Shown piece after piece: positions 36,455 through 45,705 of a stretch of DNA of 64,000 nucleotides; position 1 is the first letter of the stretch; each line of letters opens with the position of its first letter. This stretch comes from Methylomagnum ishizawai (GTDB lineage: Bacteria > Pseudomonadota > Gammaproteobacteria > Methylococcales > Methylomonadaceae): contig CAMAVM010000007.1 of assembly GCA_945861705.1 (NCBI GenBank), forward strand, positions 1 to 64,000, in the 5' to 3' direction. The position numbers and the translations under genes were made by a program. The notes beneath the pieces were generated by a model. The model was given only the letters and a program-made list of their open reading frames with translations, was not told where the DNA came from and ran no database searches.

Positions 36455-37567
36455 CTAATGCAACAAAAACAATAGCTTAACCATTCCCCAGGCTATACCA
36501 CCTGCGGCTGGAATTGTTAAAACCCAAGCCCAAATGATCCGTTCAATAACGGTTAATTTAAGTGCATAAGGATTTTTGGCAAAACCAACGCCCATAATCG
36601 CCGTTGAAATGCTGTGCGTGGTGGAAACCGGCATACCGAAATGAGCAGCAATCAAGAGGATGGTAGCTGAACTGGTTTCCGCCGCGAAACCGTTAATCGG
36701 GTGCAGTTTCACCATTTTATGACCTAGCGTTTTGATAATGCGCCACCCGCCTACCGACGTGCCTAGCGATATGACTAACGCGCAGGTAAAGATGATCCAG
36801 GTGTCGATGTCTTTTTCGCCGCCGTCTGGTCGTAAGAATTCAGCCCAAGCGGGTAAGTGATCGAGTGTTCCGGCACTATTGGCAGAAAAAATCGCCAAGG
36901 CGATGATACCCATAGTTTTTTGGGCATCGTTGCTGCCGTGTGCAAAACCCATATATCCCGCAGATAAAAGTTGGGCTTTCCCGAACACCACATTGACCCA
37001 CTTCGGTCGTGCCATACGCGCCATGATGCCGCCAGCGGAATTCATCCCGCTGATGATTGCCATCAAGCTACCCATTATGATGACCCCTAAGGAAAAGCCA
37101 GCAACCGGCGAGCTGACCATGGGAATGACGACTTTCCAAAGTAAGCCTTTGTTTTCTGTCCAGATTGCGGCAGTTTTTGACCAGATCAACACATCGAAAT
37201 TATTGTTTCCCGCCGCCAGCGCAGCACCGCATAAGCCACCGATTAAGGCATGGCTGGAGGACGAAGGTAGCCCTAATGCCCAAGTGATAAGATTCCAGAT
37301 AATCGCAGCGGTCAACGCGCAGATCAAGACTTCGGAAGTGACAGTCACCACATTAGTGTCAACTAACCCTGATGCAATGGTTTTGGCAACAGCCGTTCCA
37401 TATAAAGCACCGACCAGATTAGTGGTAGCGGCGAGCATGACCGCTTGTGTGGGTGTTAATACTTTGGTGGCAACCACCGTGGCAATCGAATTTGCGGTGT
37501 CATGAAACCCGTTAATAAACTCGAATACCAGTGCCGCCAGGATGACAAGCAAGAGCATAGTCAGCAT
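36455..37567 (-). CDS. pit: Inorganic phosphate transporter, PiT family
   Basis: A 370-residue membrane transporter of phosphate (or sulfate) driven by cations. The duplicated PiT signature is visible: FINGFHDTANSIATVV at the N-terminus and GFAHGSNDAQKTMGIIAL near residue 205. There are about ten hydrophobic helices. It lies ten bases downstream of the original stop of the DUF47 gene, its usual regulatory partner. Confidence 0.92.
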   Translation of the reverse strand: MLTMLLLVILAALVFEFINGFHDTANSIATVVATKVLTPTQAVMLAATTNLVGALYGTAVAKTIASGLVDTNVVTVTSEVLICALTAAIIWNLITWALGLPSSSSHALIGGLCGAALAAGNNNFDVLIWSKTAAIWTENKGLLWKVVIPMVSSPVAGFSLGVIIMGSLMAIISGMNSAGGIMARMARPKWVNVVFGKAQLLSAGYMGFAHGSNDAQKTMGIIALAIFSANSAGTLDHLPAWAEFLRPDGGEKDIDTWIIFTCALVISLGTSVGGWRIIKTLGHKMVKLHPINGFAAETSSATILLIAAHFGMPVSTTHSISTAIMGVGFAKNPYALKLTVIERIIWAWVLTIPAAGGIAWGMVKLLFLLH

Positions 37568-37577
37568 GACAATCCTT

Positions 37578-38202
37578 TTATGAGTTTTTTAACACGATAT
37601 GATAAATAACATTACCGGCATCACGGCAACGATCAATGGCTTTTTCGAGAAATTCAAATAAGTCTTTTTTGACCAAATAACGGATCGGATTCATTAGTAT
37701 ATATTTCTTGATATAACTCAAGTATTTGACGGTCGGCTTCGCCTTCAATGGTTTGCAGCTGGTCGTTTAATTTTTTGATTTTGTCCAAGTCCATTCCGTT
37801 GCGTAACTGTCCAACCATTTGTTCCACAACCTCGCAGGCTTGTTCCAGCATGACAGCGCGGCTAGTGAAATCCACATCACCAACACGAGCCATAGCTAAG
37901 GTATAGCGCTCTGCGAATTTTTCTACGACTTTAGGGATTTTGTAAAGCGCACTGCTAAGGGCTTCGATATCTTCACGTTCCAACACGGTAACAAAGGTAT
38001 TGACCAGTTCTTCACTGATTTGCGCGAATAAATCTTTTTCCCGCCGCCGCGCCTGTTTAAACTTTCCCAATGACTGCTGTGAAGCTGGCGTACTCAAAAG
38101 TTCAATTAATGCGGTAGCCGATGAACGCGCTGACTCGGCACTGGCTTCAAGCAAGCCGTAGAATTTATCACCTTTGCCGAAGATGGTTTGCAATGAGAAC
38201 AT
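37578..38202 (-). pseudogene. DUF47 phosphate-transport accessory protein, frameshifted near its C-terminus
   Basis: A PhoU-like helical DUF47 protein (MFSLQTIFGKGDKFYGLLE, RREKDLFAQISEELV, DVDFTSRAVMLEQACEVVEQM). The open frame stops at 37654 after 182 residues. In the next frame the missing end is intact: RYLVKKDLFEFLEKAIDR, CRDAGNVIYHIVLKNS, with a stop at 37578-37580, ten bases before pit. So a small indel at about 37675 removed the family's last ~35 residues, including the final helix. This could be a sequencing error. The family modulates the adjacent PiT transporter. Confidence 0.75.
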
Positions 38203-38513
38203 GTGCCTTCCTTATTTAGTTGCCGTAAGGCTTGTTATTATTTTCTACGATAATTATCGCATAACATCGAGGGCAATTAGCAAAAGTTCTGAGTTGGGGT
38301 TTTGAAAGGTGAATTCAATGAGCCGTCTAAATGGGTTATGGTTGATTGTTTTGGAGTACGTATCAGACGATCTAAATATCTGATTAAGCTTAACCTTATC
38401 AAATAAGGGAATTTCTAAAAATATCCTCTCCAATAGTGGAGAAGGAGATTTTTGAATGTTTAGAAGTTCCCGTAAGTAGGATTAATAACCCGTGCCAATG
38501 TGTTAATTAGCTT
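38203..38513. other. Intergenic region upstream of the DUF47-pit operon
   Basis: About 310 bases with no supported gene. A TCTCCA/TGGAGA hairpin occurs at about 38427. No Pho-box-like pair was recognised by eye. Confidence 0.35.
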
Positions 38514-39155
38514 TCAACTGGGTGTCCTATCCAGCATGGCAAGTCCTGCTATTAGCCCGATTGTCGCCAACACTAAAAAAGTAGAACCGAAAAACCACAA
38601 GATGATCGGCAAACTAAAGAAGAAGGTTCGTGTTCCAAACATATAATAGCTACCAGCTTTGTTTAAGTAAGTACAGGTTTGACGGTATAACCGACTGTCT
38701 TTCGTGGGATCACTGGGAAGGTTAATCATATAACCAACGTGATTGAAGTACCGTATTGCCATCGCAAAAAAGTGAAAGGCAATAGCAAACACCAAGAGCA
38801 ATAAGCCCAACTTTACTTGCCAGATCACGCCGAGTGTTGCAGCGTCCATACCAAAAGGTTGCCAAGTGAGTGTCCATTGCCCTATTTTTTCGCTGATGTT
38901 TAAAGTACCGATGATTAACAGCACGGCGGTCGAAGCCATGAAGTTGGCGGCTATCACCGAGTTGCGTAAAGTTTGAATGGCAAGAATGTCCATCTTGCCG
39001 CTGCCCATCACCATGCCCACCCATTGTTCCCGGATCTTGGCATTGTGCGTGTGTATGCTAGCATCCGGTGTGCGGTGAGTGCGCCAGCCGAGATAAAGGT
39101 AATATGCCAGCAATAAAAAAAAACTGGCTGAAAGGGCTATGAGATCGTGTGGCAT
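38514..39155 (-). CDS. DUF599 family membrane protein
   Basis: A 213-residue integral membrane protein with about four helices. It carries the DUF599 pattern WRTHRTPDASIHTHNAKIREQWV, seen here as IHTHNAKIREQWV, followed by DILAIQTLRNSVIAANFMAST, and RYFNHVGYMINLP later. The family has no known function. It begins three bases after the cupin stop on the same strand, so the cupin and DUF599 genes form an operon. Confidence 0.82.
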   Translation of the reverse strand: MPHDLIALSASFFLLLAYYLYLGWRTHRTPDASIHTHNAKIREQWVGMVMGSGKMDILAIQTLRNSVIAANFMASTAVLLIIGTLNISEKIGQWTLTWQPFGMDAATLGVIWQVKLGLLLLVFAIAFHFFAMAIRYFNHVGYMINLPSDPTKDSRLYRQTCTYLNKAGSYYMFGTRTFFFSLPIILWFFGSTFLVLATIGLIAGLAMLDRTPS

Positions 39156-39158
39156 TAT

Positions 39159-39611
39159 TTACTTTGGTGTATCTAAAATCATTTTTTGCGCTTGAAATAA
39201 GCCCATAAAATCCTCAAAACTCAACGTGGCGATCAGGTTTTGGTCGTCGTCCAACACCTCGTACAACACACCATCACTTCCGCGAATGCTAAAAAACACC
39301 ACGACATCCTGGTCGCCGCCGCCTTCCCGATGTGGATCATCACTGGCAGGGCTGCGCGTATAGCTGCCGACTGGCCGGACTTCCTTGAGCCTGCCGTTGG
39401 TTTCATACAGGCGATGCTCGCCCTGGATGACGAAGGTATTGTTATGCACCTTATGCCTGTGCAACACAATCTGCTGGTTGGCGGCAAATTTGAACAGCAC
39501 ATCAATGATTTTGTTGCCTTCATCTATATCTAGTATGGAGTAAAGCAGATGCTCGAAATCGCCCAGTTTGTTCCAACGGATGTTGCAGTCATCAAATTGA
39601 TAGGTTTGCAC
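39159..39611 (-). CDS. Cupin-fold protein
   Basis: About 150 residues from the GTG at 39611, which has GAGGAG seven bases upstream; a longer frame runs into repeat DNA and is rejected. The single cupin shows a metal-site-like pair, VLHRHKVHNNTFVIQGEHRL (His near 47, 49 and 52, Glu near 60). It lacks a recognised catalytic partner domain. It may be a sensor or small dioxygenase-like protein. It is operonic with DUF599. Confidence 0.7.
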   Translation of the reverse strand: MQTYQFDDCNIRWNKLGDFEHLLYSILDIDEGNKIIDVLFKFAANQQIVLHRHKVHNNTFVIQGEHRLYETNGRLKEVRPVGSYTRSPASDDPHREGGGDQDVVVFFSIRGSDGVLYEVLDDDQNLIATLSFEDFMGLFQAQKMILDTPK

Positions 39612-39644
39612 GGTTTTACTCCTCAGTGTGAGATTGAAAAAACG

Positions 39645-39735
39645 CCCCCTCATCCCAGCCTTAGCGGCGCATGTTCCATACCTGCTACCGCACTTCCGCC
39701 ATCCCTGGCGGTCGTCCCTCAAGGGAGAAGGGGCT
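39645..39735. repeat. Dispersed intergenic repeat
   Basis: CCCCTCATCCCAGCC at one end and CCTCAAGGGAGAAGGGG at the other. It shares its GGGAGAAGG and CCTCATC parts with the elements near 25127 and 55950. It fills the gap upstream of the cupin gene. Confidence 0.5.
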
Positions 39736-39795
39736 TGTCGCTTAACTGTGGGCAGTGATGCTCCAGCGTAGGAACTATTTAAAAGCGACTAATGC

Positions 39796-41040
39796 TTATT
39801 CCTTCATAAACTTCTTGGCATAAGATTCCAAATGCGGAATATCAATCCGCAAGCCTTTAACCATGATGTGCCAGTACAAAAATGGAAAACCGCAGGTTTT
39901 GCCCAGCCACCAGATAAAACGGTTTTCGCGTGGGTCGAGGAAAGGGAAGGACGGCGTTACTTTGCCATCATAAGCAAATTCCGCCAGCATGACGGTATTG
40001 AGCGAGGTGGTCAGTGGGCAGGAGCCATAACCGTCATATTTTTCAATAACTGCCTTAGCATTCATCACGTTAAGGATGTTATCGACCACAATCGGCACTT
40101 GCTTACGGACAGCGGCGGCGGTTTTGGCATTGGGTGTTGAGGTGGCATCGCCCAAGCCGAAAATATTGGGGTACTTGTTATGTTGCAAGGTTTTTGGATG
40201 CACATCCACCCATCCGGCGGCGTTCGCCAACGGGCTTTGCTTGATGAAATCCGGTGCGCTTTGCGGGGGGGTGACATGGATCATGTCGAAATTTTTCGTA
40301 ACGGTTGATTTTTTATCGCCTTCTGTGACTTCAAATGTTGCTGTTTTTGCTGTACCATCAATCGCGACTAAATTACTGCTGAAGTTGGTCTTAATCCCAT
40401 AGTCGGCGACCACTTTATTTAGTGCCTTGGCAAAAAACGGTACGCCAAACATGCCAGGGGTTGCGGTAAAAAATTCGATGCTGAATTTATCCAGGATACC
40501 TTTTTTGCGGAAACGGTCGGCAGCAAGGTACATGATTTTTTGCGGCGCACCAGCACATTTGATCGGCATGGGTGGCTGGGTGAACAATGCGATGCCTGAT
40601 TGCAGGTTTTGTATACATTCCCAAGTGTATTCGACAGTATCAGGAGAATAATTACTGCACACATTATTTTTGCCCAGCGTTTCTTTCAAGCCGCTGATTT
40701 TGTCCCAATCCAGTTGCAAACCTGGGCAGACGACCAGGTAGTCGTACGTGACCTTATCGCCGGAACGCAGGGTTACGCTGTTTGCATCCGGTTGGAAAGA
40801 GTCAGCATACTCCTTGATCCAGGTAACGCTGGGATGGATGAGGTCTTTTTCTGCTTTTGTCGCCTGTTTTAAGGTATATGCACCGCCGCCGACGATGGTG
40901 AAGCCGGGCTGGTAATAGTGTTTTTCAGAAGGCTCGATCAAGCCAATGGCTATCGTTGGGTTTTGCCGACGCATGTTGTTGGCGACAGAAACGCCAGCAG
41001 CACCGCCGCCGACGATTAATAGGGTATGGTGTTGAGACAT
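39796..41040 (-). CDS. sqr: Sulfide:quinone oxidoreductase, type II (SQOR-like)
   Basis: A 414-residue FAD enzyme oxidising sulfide to persulfide and reducing quinone. The dinucleotide-binding GGGAAGVSVANNM is at the N-terminus. The two redox cysteines match the mitochondrial SQOR type: Cys162 in PIKCAGAPQKIMYLAAD and Cys341 in YGSCPLTTSLN. It lies 109 bases downstream of the persulfide dioxygenase gene, whose sigma-54 promoter may also serve it; I saw no promoter of that type in the gap. Together they convert H2S to sulfite or thiosulfate. Confidence 0.93.
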   Translation of the reverse strand: MSQHHTLLIVGGGAAGVSVANNMRRQNPTIAIGLIEPSEKHYYQPGFTIVGGGAYTLKQATKAEKDLIHPSVTWIKEYADSFQPDANSVTLRSGDKVTYDYLVVCPGLQLDWDKISGLKETLGKNNVCSNYSPDTVEYTWECIQNLQSGIALFTQPPMPIKCAGAPQKIMYLAADRFRKKGILDKFSIEFFTATPGMFGVPFFAKALNKVVADYGIKTNFSSNLVAIDGTAKTATFEVTEGDKKSTVTKNFDMIHVTPPQSAPDFIKQSPLANAAGWVDVHPKTLQHNKYPNIFGLGDATSTPNAKTAAAVRKQVPIVVDNILNVMNAKAVIEKYDGYGSCPLTTSLNTVMLAEFAYDGKVTPSFPFLDPRENRFIWWLGKTCGFPFLYWHIMVKGLRIDIPHLESYAKKFMKE

Positions 41041-41149
41041 GATTCCTCCAGTGTTTTTTATAGTAGTTTTAATTTATTTTGACCAACCAATTACAAGCCC
41101 TTTTTCACCTAAAATTGCTTGCCAGTCAACTGTTTTTATGACGATAGCA

Positions 41150-42289
41150 TCAATGCACTTTCTGCCAAGCCTCATAACCGCCCGCAATAGAAAGCACATT
41201 CGTGTAACCCAAGGCTTTCATGCTTAGGGCAGCCAACGATGCACGGCCTCCCGTACGGCAGTAGATCAGCACAGGTTTGCTTTTATCCGCCAATTCTGGG
41301 ACATTGCCGATCTTGAATTCCAGCACACCGCGCGTCAATAGCACGGCTTTATCAAGATGTCCGGCGGCATACTCGCTTTCTTCGCGGGTGTCGATGACGG
41401 TAATATTGCCTTCGGCGATCAGTTGCTTGGCTTTTTCTACATTGACTTCGGTGATCTGCTGTTTGGCAGCGGAAACCATGTCTTGAACGGTAATGCCGCC
41501 AGTTTTCGGCATATCACCACCACAGTTGACAATGGGAACGTCTCCTGTTTTTGCGCTTTCCCGTACGCTTTCCCTGTGGGCAACAGCATCCTGCCGTTGC
41601 TTTTCTTCCAGGCCGCAAAAGCGGTTGGCTGGTACGGCTTCATCAATCAGCTTGGGTTTAGGCAAGTTAAGGTTATTCATGATCTCAATGAATTGCTCAC
41701 GGCTTTTGCCTGCCAGTCGTGGATTAGTGGTGCGTTCCTGCATGATATTGCTAACCCAGCGTTGTTGGTAATCATGACCTGGATACACCAAGGTATGATC
41801 CGGCAAAGTGAACAGGCGTTGGGTAATGCTGTCGTACTGCACACCAGCATCGCCGCCTTGGAAATCAGTGCGTCCACAACCTCCAATCAATAAGGCATCG
41901 CCCGTAAACACGCGGTCGCGCCACAAAAAGGAAATGCTGCCCTTGGTATGTCCTGGCGTGGCGATAACCTTGATCTGTTCGTTGTTGGCAAAAGTAAACA
42001 CGTCGCCGTCTTTCATCTGGAAATCCGCCGTTTCTGCCCCGCATAATGCGCCTACGCCCGTTTGTGAGCCTAGCTTCTGCCGCAACAAGCCGCTGGCGGT
42101 GATGTGGTCGGCATGGACATGGGTTTCCAAGGTATATTTCAGTTTTAACCCCAGTTCTGCCAATAAAGCCAGATAATCGTCGATATGCGTGTTTACTGGA
42201 TCAATCAATACGGCATCTTTGTTGATAGGGTCGGCAATCAGGTAGGTGTAAGTCCAGGTTTCCTGGTCGAATAATTGTTTGAATATCAT
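41150..42289 (-). CDS. Persulfide dioxygenase fused to rhodanese domain (ETHE1/Blh-like)
   Basis: About 379 residues from the ATG at 42289, with GAGGAG upstream. The N-terminal metallo-beta-lactamase domain has THVHADHITASG (near residue 56) and the later metal sites TPGHTKGS, FTGDALLIGGCGRTDF and YPGHDY typical of ETHE1-type enzymes, which use a mononuclear iron. The C-terminal rhodanese domain (from ~270) has VLIYCRTGGRAS with the active-site Cys. It oxidises glutathione persulfide made by SQR to sulfite, and the rhodanese may pass sulfur on. A sigma-54 promoter is directly upstream. Confidence 0.92.
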   Translation of the reverse strand: MIFKQLFDQETWTYTYLIADPINKDAVLIDPVNTHIDDYLALLAELGLKLKYTLETHVHADHITASGLLRQKLGSQTGVGALCGAETADFQMKDGDVFTFANNEQIKVIATPGHTKGSISFLWRDRVFTGDALLIGGCGRTDFQGGDAGVQYDSITQRLFTLPDHTLVYPGHDYQQRWVSNIMQERTTNPRLAGKSREQFIEIMNNLNLPKPKLIDEAVPANRFCGLEEKQRQDAVAHRESVRESAKTGDVPIVNCGGDMPKTGGITVQDMVSAAKQQITEVNVEKAKQLIAEGNITVIDTREESEYAAGHLDKAVLLTRGVLEFKIGNVPELADKSKPVLIYCRTGGRASLAALSMKALGYTNVLSIAGGYEAWQKVH

Positions 42290-42361
42290 GATGTTTCTCC
42301 TCGTTGTTGGGCTATTCACACTATTGACACGTGATAGCGCTAATCAGATGGAAATATAAAA

Positions 42362-42377
42362 GCAAAACGTATGCCAA
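42362..42377 (-). promoter_or_regulatory. Sigma-54 (-24/-12) promoter of the persulfide dioxygenase gene
   Basis: On the minus strand TTGGCATACGTTTTGCT has GG and GC separated by exactly ten bases, with -24 TTGGCA and -12 TTGCT. It is 73-88 bases upstream of the ATG at 42289 and faces it. FisR-type enhancer sites lie further upstream at 42453-42507. Confidence 0.85.
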
Positions 42378-42452
42378 AATAAACGTGTGTTATTAACACA
42401 TTGTTATGATTAGGTTATGTGGCAATTTAACCGATTTGTCGGCTGCGTTAAG

Positions 42453-42507
42453 TGTTTCAATGAAACATATTGGTGTTTCACTAAATCGTTATGAAACAAA
42501 TGAAACA
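42453..42507. promoter_or_regulatory. Enhancer (UAS) palindromes TGTTTCA/TGAAACA
   Basis: TGTTTCA-A-TGAAACA at 42453-42467 is a perfect palindrome. A second TGTTTCA (42474-42480) pairs with TGAAACA at 42492-42498, and another TGAAACA follows at 42501-42507. They lie 75-130 bases upstream of the -24 element, the usual distance for a sigma-54 activator. The same half-sites flank the FisR-like gene at 46478-46504. Confidence 0.8.
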
Positions 42508-42542
42508 TGATTAAAGGTTTGATTACACTTTTGAAAACAACC

Positions 42543-42953
42543 TTATTTGTTAAACAGGCGATGTGCGATAAAGCCCAGATAGATAGAAAAAATCATAACA
42601 ACTGCCTCAAAATTTCCTAAGCCCAATCCGGCAACGGAAGGCCCAGGGCAGTATCCGCTAATCCCCCAGCCTATCCCAAAAATTGCCGCGCCGATAAGCA
42701 GCGGTTTATCAATGGCAGGCTTGCTCGATAGGTAAAATCCTTTATCAAATAGCGGTCTTGGACGTTTGAGTATCTTTCTGAAGAAAAGTGTCGTGACGGC
42801 AAGCGCACCGACCATAACGAAAATCAAACTGGGATCCCAGTTGCCTGCAAGGTCCAGAAAATTAAGTACCTTATCGGGATTGGTCATTTGGGATAACGCC
42901 AAACCAGCACCAAACAGTATGCCACTGATTAACGCGACCATGATTAGTTTCAT
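42543..42953 (-). CDS. YeeE/YedE-type sulfur transporter subunit (DUF6691)
   Basis: A 136-residue membrane protein from the ATG at 42953. It has four hydrophobic helices and the family's conserved GYCPGPSVAGLGLG motif with the Cys used in sulfur-compound transport (near residue 105). It overlaps the other half upstream by ATGA. Two half-size YedE proteins commonly form one transporter for thiosulfate or persulfide-type sulfur. It stands between the peroxidase operon and the persulfide dioxygenase gene. Confidence 0.85.
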   Translation of the reverse strand: MKLIMVALISGILFGAGLALSQMTNPDKVLNFLDLAGNWDPSLIFVMVGALAVTTLFFRKILKRPRPLFDKGFYLSSKPAIDKPLLIGAAIFGIGWGISGYCPGPSVAGLGLGNFEAVVMIFSIYLGFIAHRLFNK

Positions 42954-43381
42954 GCCGATACCTCCAATACATGGCGAATAATGTAAACCGTCAAAAACCC
43001 GCTTGCCATGAAGGTTAAAGTGGCGGCAATCGAACGCACGGAAAATCGGGCTATGCCGCATACCGCGTGTCCACTCGTGCAGCCATTGCCCATGCGGGTG
43101 CCGAAACCGACTAGGAAACCTCCAAACGCCAGCAGCCAAACCGGAAAGTTTTCGCGTGGCTGATAAAAACCGGGCTTTATCTGATTGAACAAGAATGCGC
43201 CGATCACGATGCCCGCCAGGAAAGCGGTACGCCAAAATAATTCTTTTCGGTCAGCGTTCATCATGCCGCCCATGATGCCGCTGACCCCAGCAATCCGCCC
43301 GTTGAACAATAACAACAGGGTGGCGGCAAGCCCTATCAGGATGCCGCCTGAAAATGCCGAAAAGGGGGTGAAATTTTCCAT
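42950..43381 (-). CDS. YeeE/YedE-type sulfur transporter subunit
   Basis: A 143-residue membrane protein from the ATG at 43381 ([13 protein letters not shown]). It carries the family motifs [12 protein letters not shown] and [18 protein letters not shown] with two cysteines (near residue 104). It pairs with the overlapping downstream half. The two should form a sulfur-compound channel next to sqr and the persulfide dioxygenase. No promoter of its own was recognised, so it may be read from the peroxidase gene upstream. Confidence 0.85.
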   Translation of the reverse strand: MENFTPFSAFSGGILIGLAATLLLLFNGRIAGVSGIMGGMMNADRKELFWRTAFLAGIVIGAFLFNQIKPGFYQPRENFPVWLLAFGGFLVGFGTRMGNGCTSGHAVCGIARFSVRSIAATLTFMASGFLTVYIIRHVLEVSA

Positions 43382-43485
43382 GGTGTACCTATTGTTAATC
43401 GTTAAAAATAAGCCTTTGGGCATTCCTTACTATTGCGCTTATGAGGTGAATCCACGTTTCATTATACGGGTATGGAGACAATATA

Positions 43486-44538
43486 TTATGGACTGGTCAA
43501 TGCCCGCATAAATTCAAGCAAATCCGCTTTTTCCTGTTGCGTCAGGTGCAAGGGGAAAATTTTGGTGTCGATAAAACGATTTTTGTCTCCGCCTTTATCG
43601 TAATGCTCAACGACTTCCTCCAGAGTTTTCATGCTGCCATCGTGCATATAAGGTGCAGTTAAGGCGATGTTTCTTAACGTAGGGGTCTTGAATTTGCCGA
43701 TGTCGGAAAGATTTTTGGTGACATTAAAGCGTCCCAATTCAGAACGCTGAAGTGCTGTTAAAGGAAAACCGTCAGGATTTTTGCCTTGGTCAACATAAGC
43801 GATCAAATCATCCAAGATGGGCGTTAACTGCTTAAAGCTAACACCTATGTTGTAAAAGCGGTTGTCGGTAAATAAGGCGTTATTCCAGGATATTTCATGG
43901 CAGGTTACGCAATTGCCTTTGCGCTTGAATATCCCTAGACCTCGTTCAGCACTCTCCGACAACATTACGTGATTACGACCAAAAAGATGACGGTCGAAGG
44001 GCGAACCCCCGGAAATCAAAGTGCGTTCATAACTGGCAATGGCCTTGACCACGTGATCAATCGTTATTTCACTTGCTTTAATGGCAAACACTTTCTTGAA
44101 TTGCTGGGGGTAATTTGTGTCTTTTTGTACAACATCAACAATGGCTTGATGGTTCTCCAGGCCGTGTTCAATGGGGTTGACAAAAGGGCCTAGGGCTTGG
44201 TCTTCCAGGCTCTTGGCTCGTCCATCTAAAAACAGGGTTTCATAAAAGGCCGCATTGACGACGGTAGGGGCATTGCGTGTACCCGTTTGCCCATTTAGCC
44301 CTTTAGCTACGGGCAAGCCATCAATGAAGGTTTTATCGGGGTGGTGGCAACTGGCGCAACTTACGGTGCCATCTGAACTGAAGCGGTTGTCGTTAAACAA
44401 TAGCCTGCCTAACGCTATTTTTTCGGATGTTTGTGGATTATCGGCGGGTATGGGCAAAGGCGGCAAGCCGAGATAAGGATCCGCTAACGCGCAAACCGAA
44501 AATACCAGTCCTAATAATAGCTTTAATAAAAATCGCAT
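43486..44538 (-). CDS. Di-haem cytochrome c peroxidase / MauG-type protein
   Basis: A 350-residue periplasmic protein with a signal peptide (MRFLLKLLLGLVFSVCALA) and two haem motifs: CASCHH near residue 61 and CVTCHE near 211. Family stretches include NAPTVVNAAFYETLFLDGRA, KTPTLRNIALTAPYMHDGS and LTLQE-like C-terminal sequence. It would reduce peroxide or oxidise a protein partner as MauG does. It is immediately downstream of the barrel protein gene on the same strand. Confidence 0.88.
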   Translation of the reverse strand: MRFLLKLLLGLVFSVCALADPYLGLPPLPIPADNPQTSEKIALGRLLFNDNRFSSDGTVSCASCHHPDKTFIDGLPVAKGLNGQTGTRNAPTVVNAAFYETLFLDGRAKSLEDQALGPFVNPIEHGLENHQAIVDVVQKDTNYPQQFKKVFAIKASEITIDHVVKAIASYERTLISGGSPFDRHLFGRNHVMLSESAERGLGIFKRKGNCVTCHEISWNNALFTDNRFYNIGVSFKQLTPILDDLIAYVDQGKNPDGFPLTALQRSELGRFNVTKNLSDIGKFKTPTLRNIALTAPYMHDGSMKTLEEVVEHYDKGGDKNRFIDTKIFPLHLTQQEKADLLEFMRALTSP

Positions 44539-44571
44539 ACAGCCTCCAAAATGCGGAAACCCCTATTCAGT

Positions 44572-45576
44572 TTAGAAAGAATACGCAAACCCTAACCACA
44601 CGTTGTTGTTTTTGACACTTTGTTGTTCCGTTGTTAACTTCCTGCTGCCATGTTGCCAACCCAATTTAACGGTTGCCGATTCATCTAATTCATACAAAAG
44701 TTCTATCTCGCCCTGATAGACGCTTTCCGAAGCGCGATAATGTTCATCATTGACAAGTCCGCTAGTGAACCCATTTGTTTCATAATCAAAGATAAACACG
44801 CTGCTTAACCGTTCCAGCAAACGTATCTTAAGCTCCGCCGAGGCATAGTGGTTGATATAGGAAACATCGTCAGGAAAGTTGATTACCTTTTCGTGTTCAG
44901 ATAAGCCACGCTCATAGTGATAGCCGAGCAACAATTCTATATCTGGACTAATTGCCCACTCAAGATGCGATCCCAATGTCCAAAACGCGGTGTCACGATG
45001 CTGGAATGGCGCATTGTAGTTACGTAAACCATAGCGACCCAGCAAGCGGATGGTCAGATTGTTGGCTATCGGCTGGTCCACATGAATCGACCAGTAATGG
45101 TTGGTGAGCTGTTCATCATGTTCTGATTCTTCACCGTTCGCTTGCCTAAAAATATTTTGCCCTAAAAAAAGATCGGGCACAAAGTTGTAATGCAGGCTTA
45201 TTTTGGTGTCCGTCGCGAATGTTTGGGACAATTGAAATTCGTATAAACCGTGGGTAAATGCCGATTGGCCAGAAAAAACATAGCCACCGGCATCCAATGA
45301 CAACAGTATTTCACCGAAAGCATCATTACCAGCCCATTCCAGTTCTGCGCTAGGTTCATACACGAAATCCCCGCCTTGGCTGGGTCGGTCAACAGTGGGT
45401 TGGGTCGGGTCGTCTTTAAGGGAAAGCCGTCGTGTGACCGAGAACAACGCCACATCGTCGGTGTAAAACGCATTATTGTCGGTTTTCAATGACCATCCTG
45501 CGTTCGCATTGTTGCCCACAACCAATATGAACAATATTAAGCCTATATTTTTCAACGAAAAACTTTGAATTTTCAT
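44572..45576 (-). CDS. Outer-membrane beta-barrel protein
   Basis: A 334-residue protein with a signal peptide (IGLILFILVVGNNANAG). The body is made of alternating strands rich in Tyr, Trp and Leu (LEWAGNDAFGEILLSLDAGGY, LHYNFVPDLFLGQN) and ends WLGFAYSF with a terminal Phe, typical of BAM-assembled barrels. The substrate is unknown. It is in a row with the peroxidase gene (33-base gap), and a terminator separates it from the DUF1264 gene upstream. Confidence 0.75.
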   Translation of the reverse strand: MKIQSFSLKNIGLILFILVVGNNANAGWSLKTDNNAFYTDDVALFSVTRRLSLKDDPTQPTVDRPSQGGDFVYEPSAELEWAGNDAFGEILLSLDAGGYVFSGQSAFTHGLYEFQLSQTFATDTKISLHYNFVPDLFLGQNIFRQANGEESEHDEQLTNHYWSIHVDQPIANNLTIRLLGRYGLRNYNAPFQHRDTAFWTLGSHLEWAISPDIELLLGYHYERGLSEHEKVINFPDDVSYINHYASAELKIRLLERLSSVFIFDYETNGFTSGLVNDEHYRASESVYQGEIELLYELDESATVKLGWQHGSRKLTTEQQSVKNNNVWLGFAYSF

Positions 45577-45633
45577 AGCAATGGCTTAGGTTTAATCTCG
45601 TAAATTAGGATGACAGTTTTGACAGTTAAAAAG

Positions 45634-45669
45634 AGCCAGCGGAGACCAAGAAGCCTTGATCCGCTGGCT
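45634..45669 (-). terminator. Terminator after the DUF1264 lipoprotein gene
   Basis: On the minus strand arms AGCCAGCGGA and TCCGCTGGCT form a 10-bp stem followed by CTTTTTAA, 37-70 bases after the DUF1264 stop. It would limit read-through from the sigma-54 promoter into the barrel and peroxidase genes. Confidence 0.8.
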
Positions 45670-45705
45670 GAGGCTGTGTGGCTTTAGTACACAGCGAGGA
45701 TGGAA

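Noticed and set aside
36879-37505. A 208-codon frame opposite the phosphate transporter
   Set aside because: The minus strand has the duplicated PiT signature; the antisense frame is compositional.
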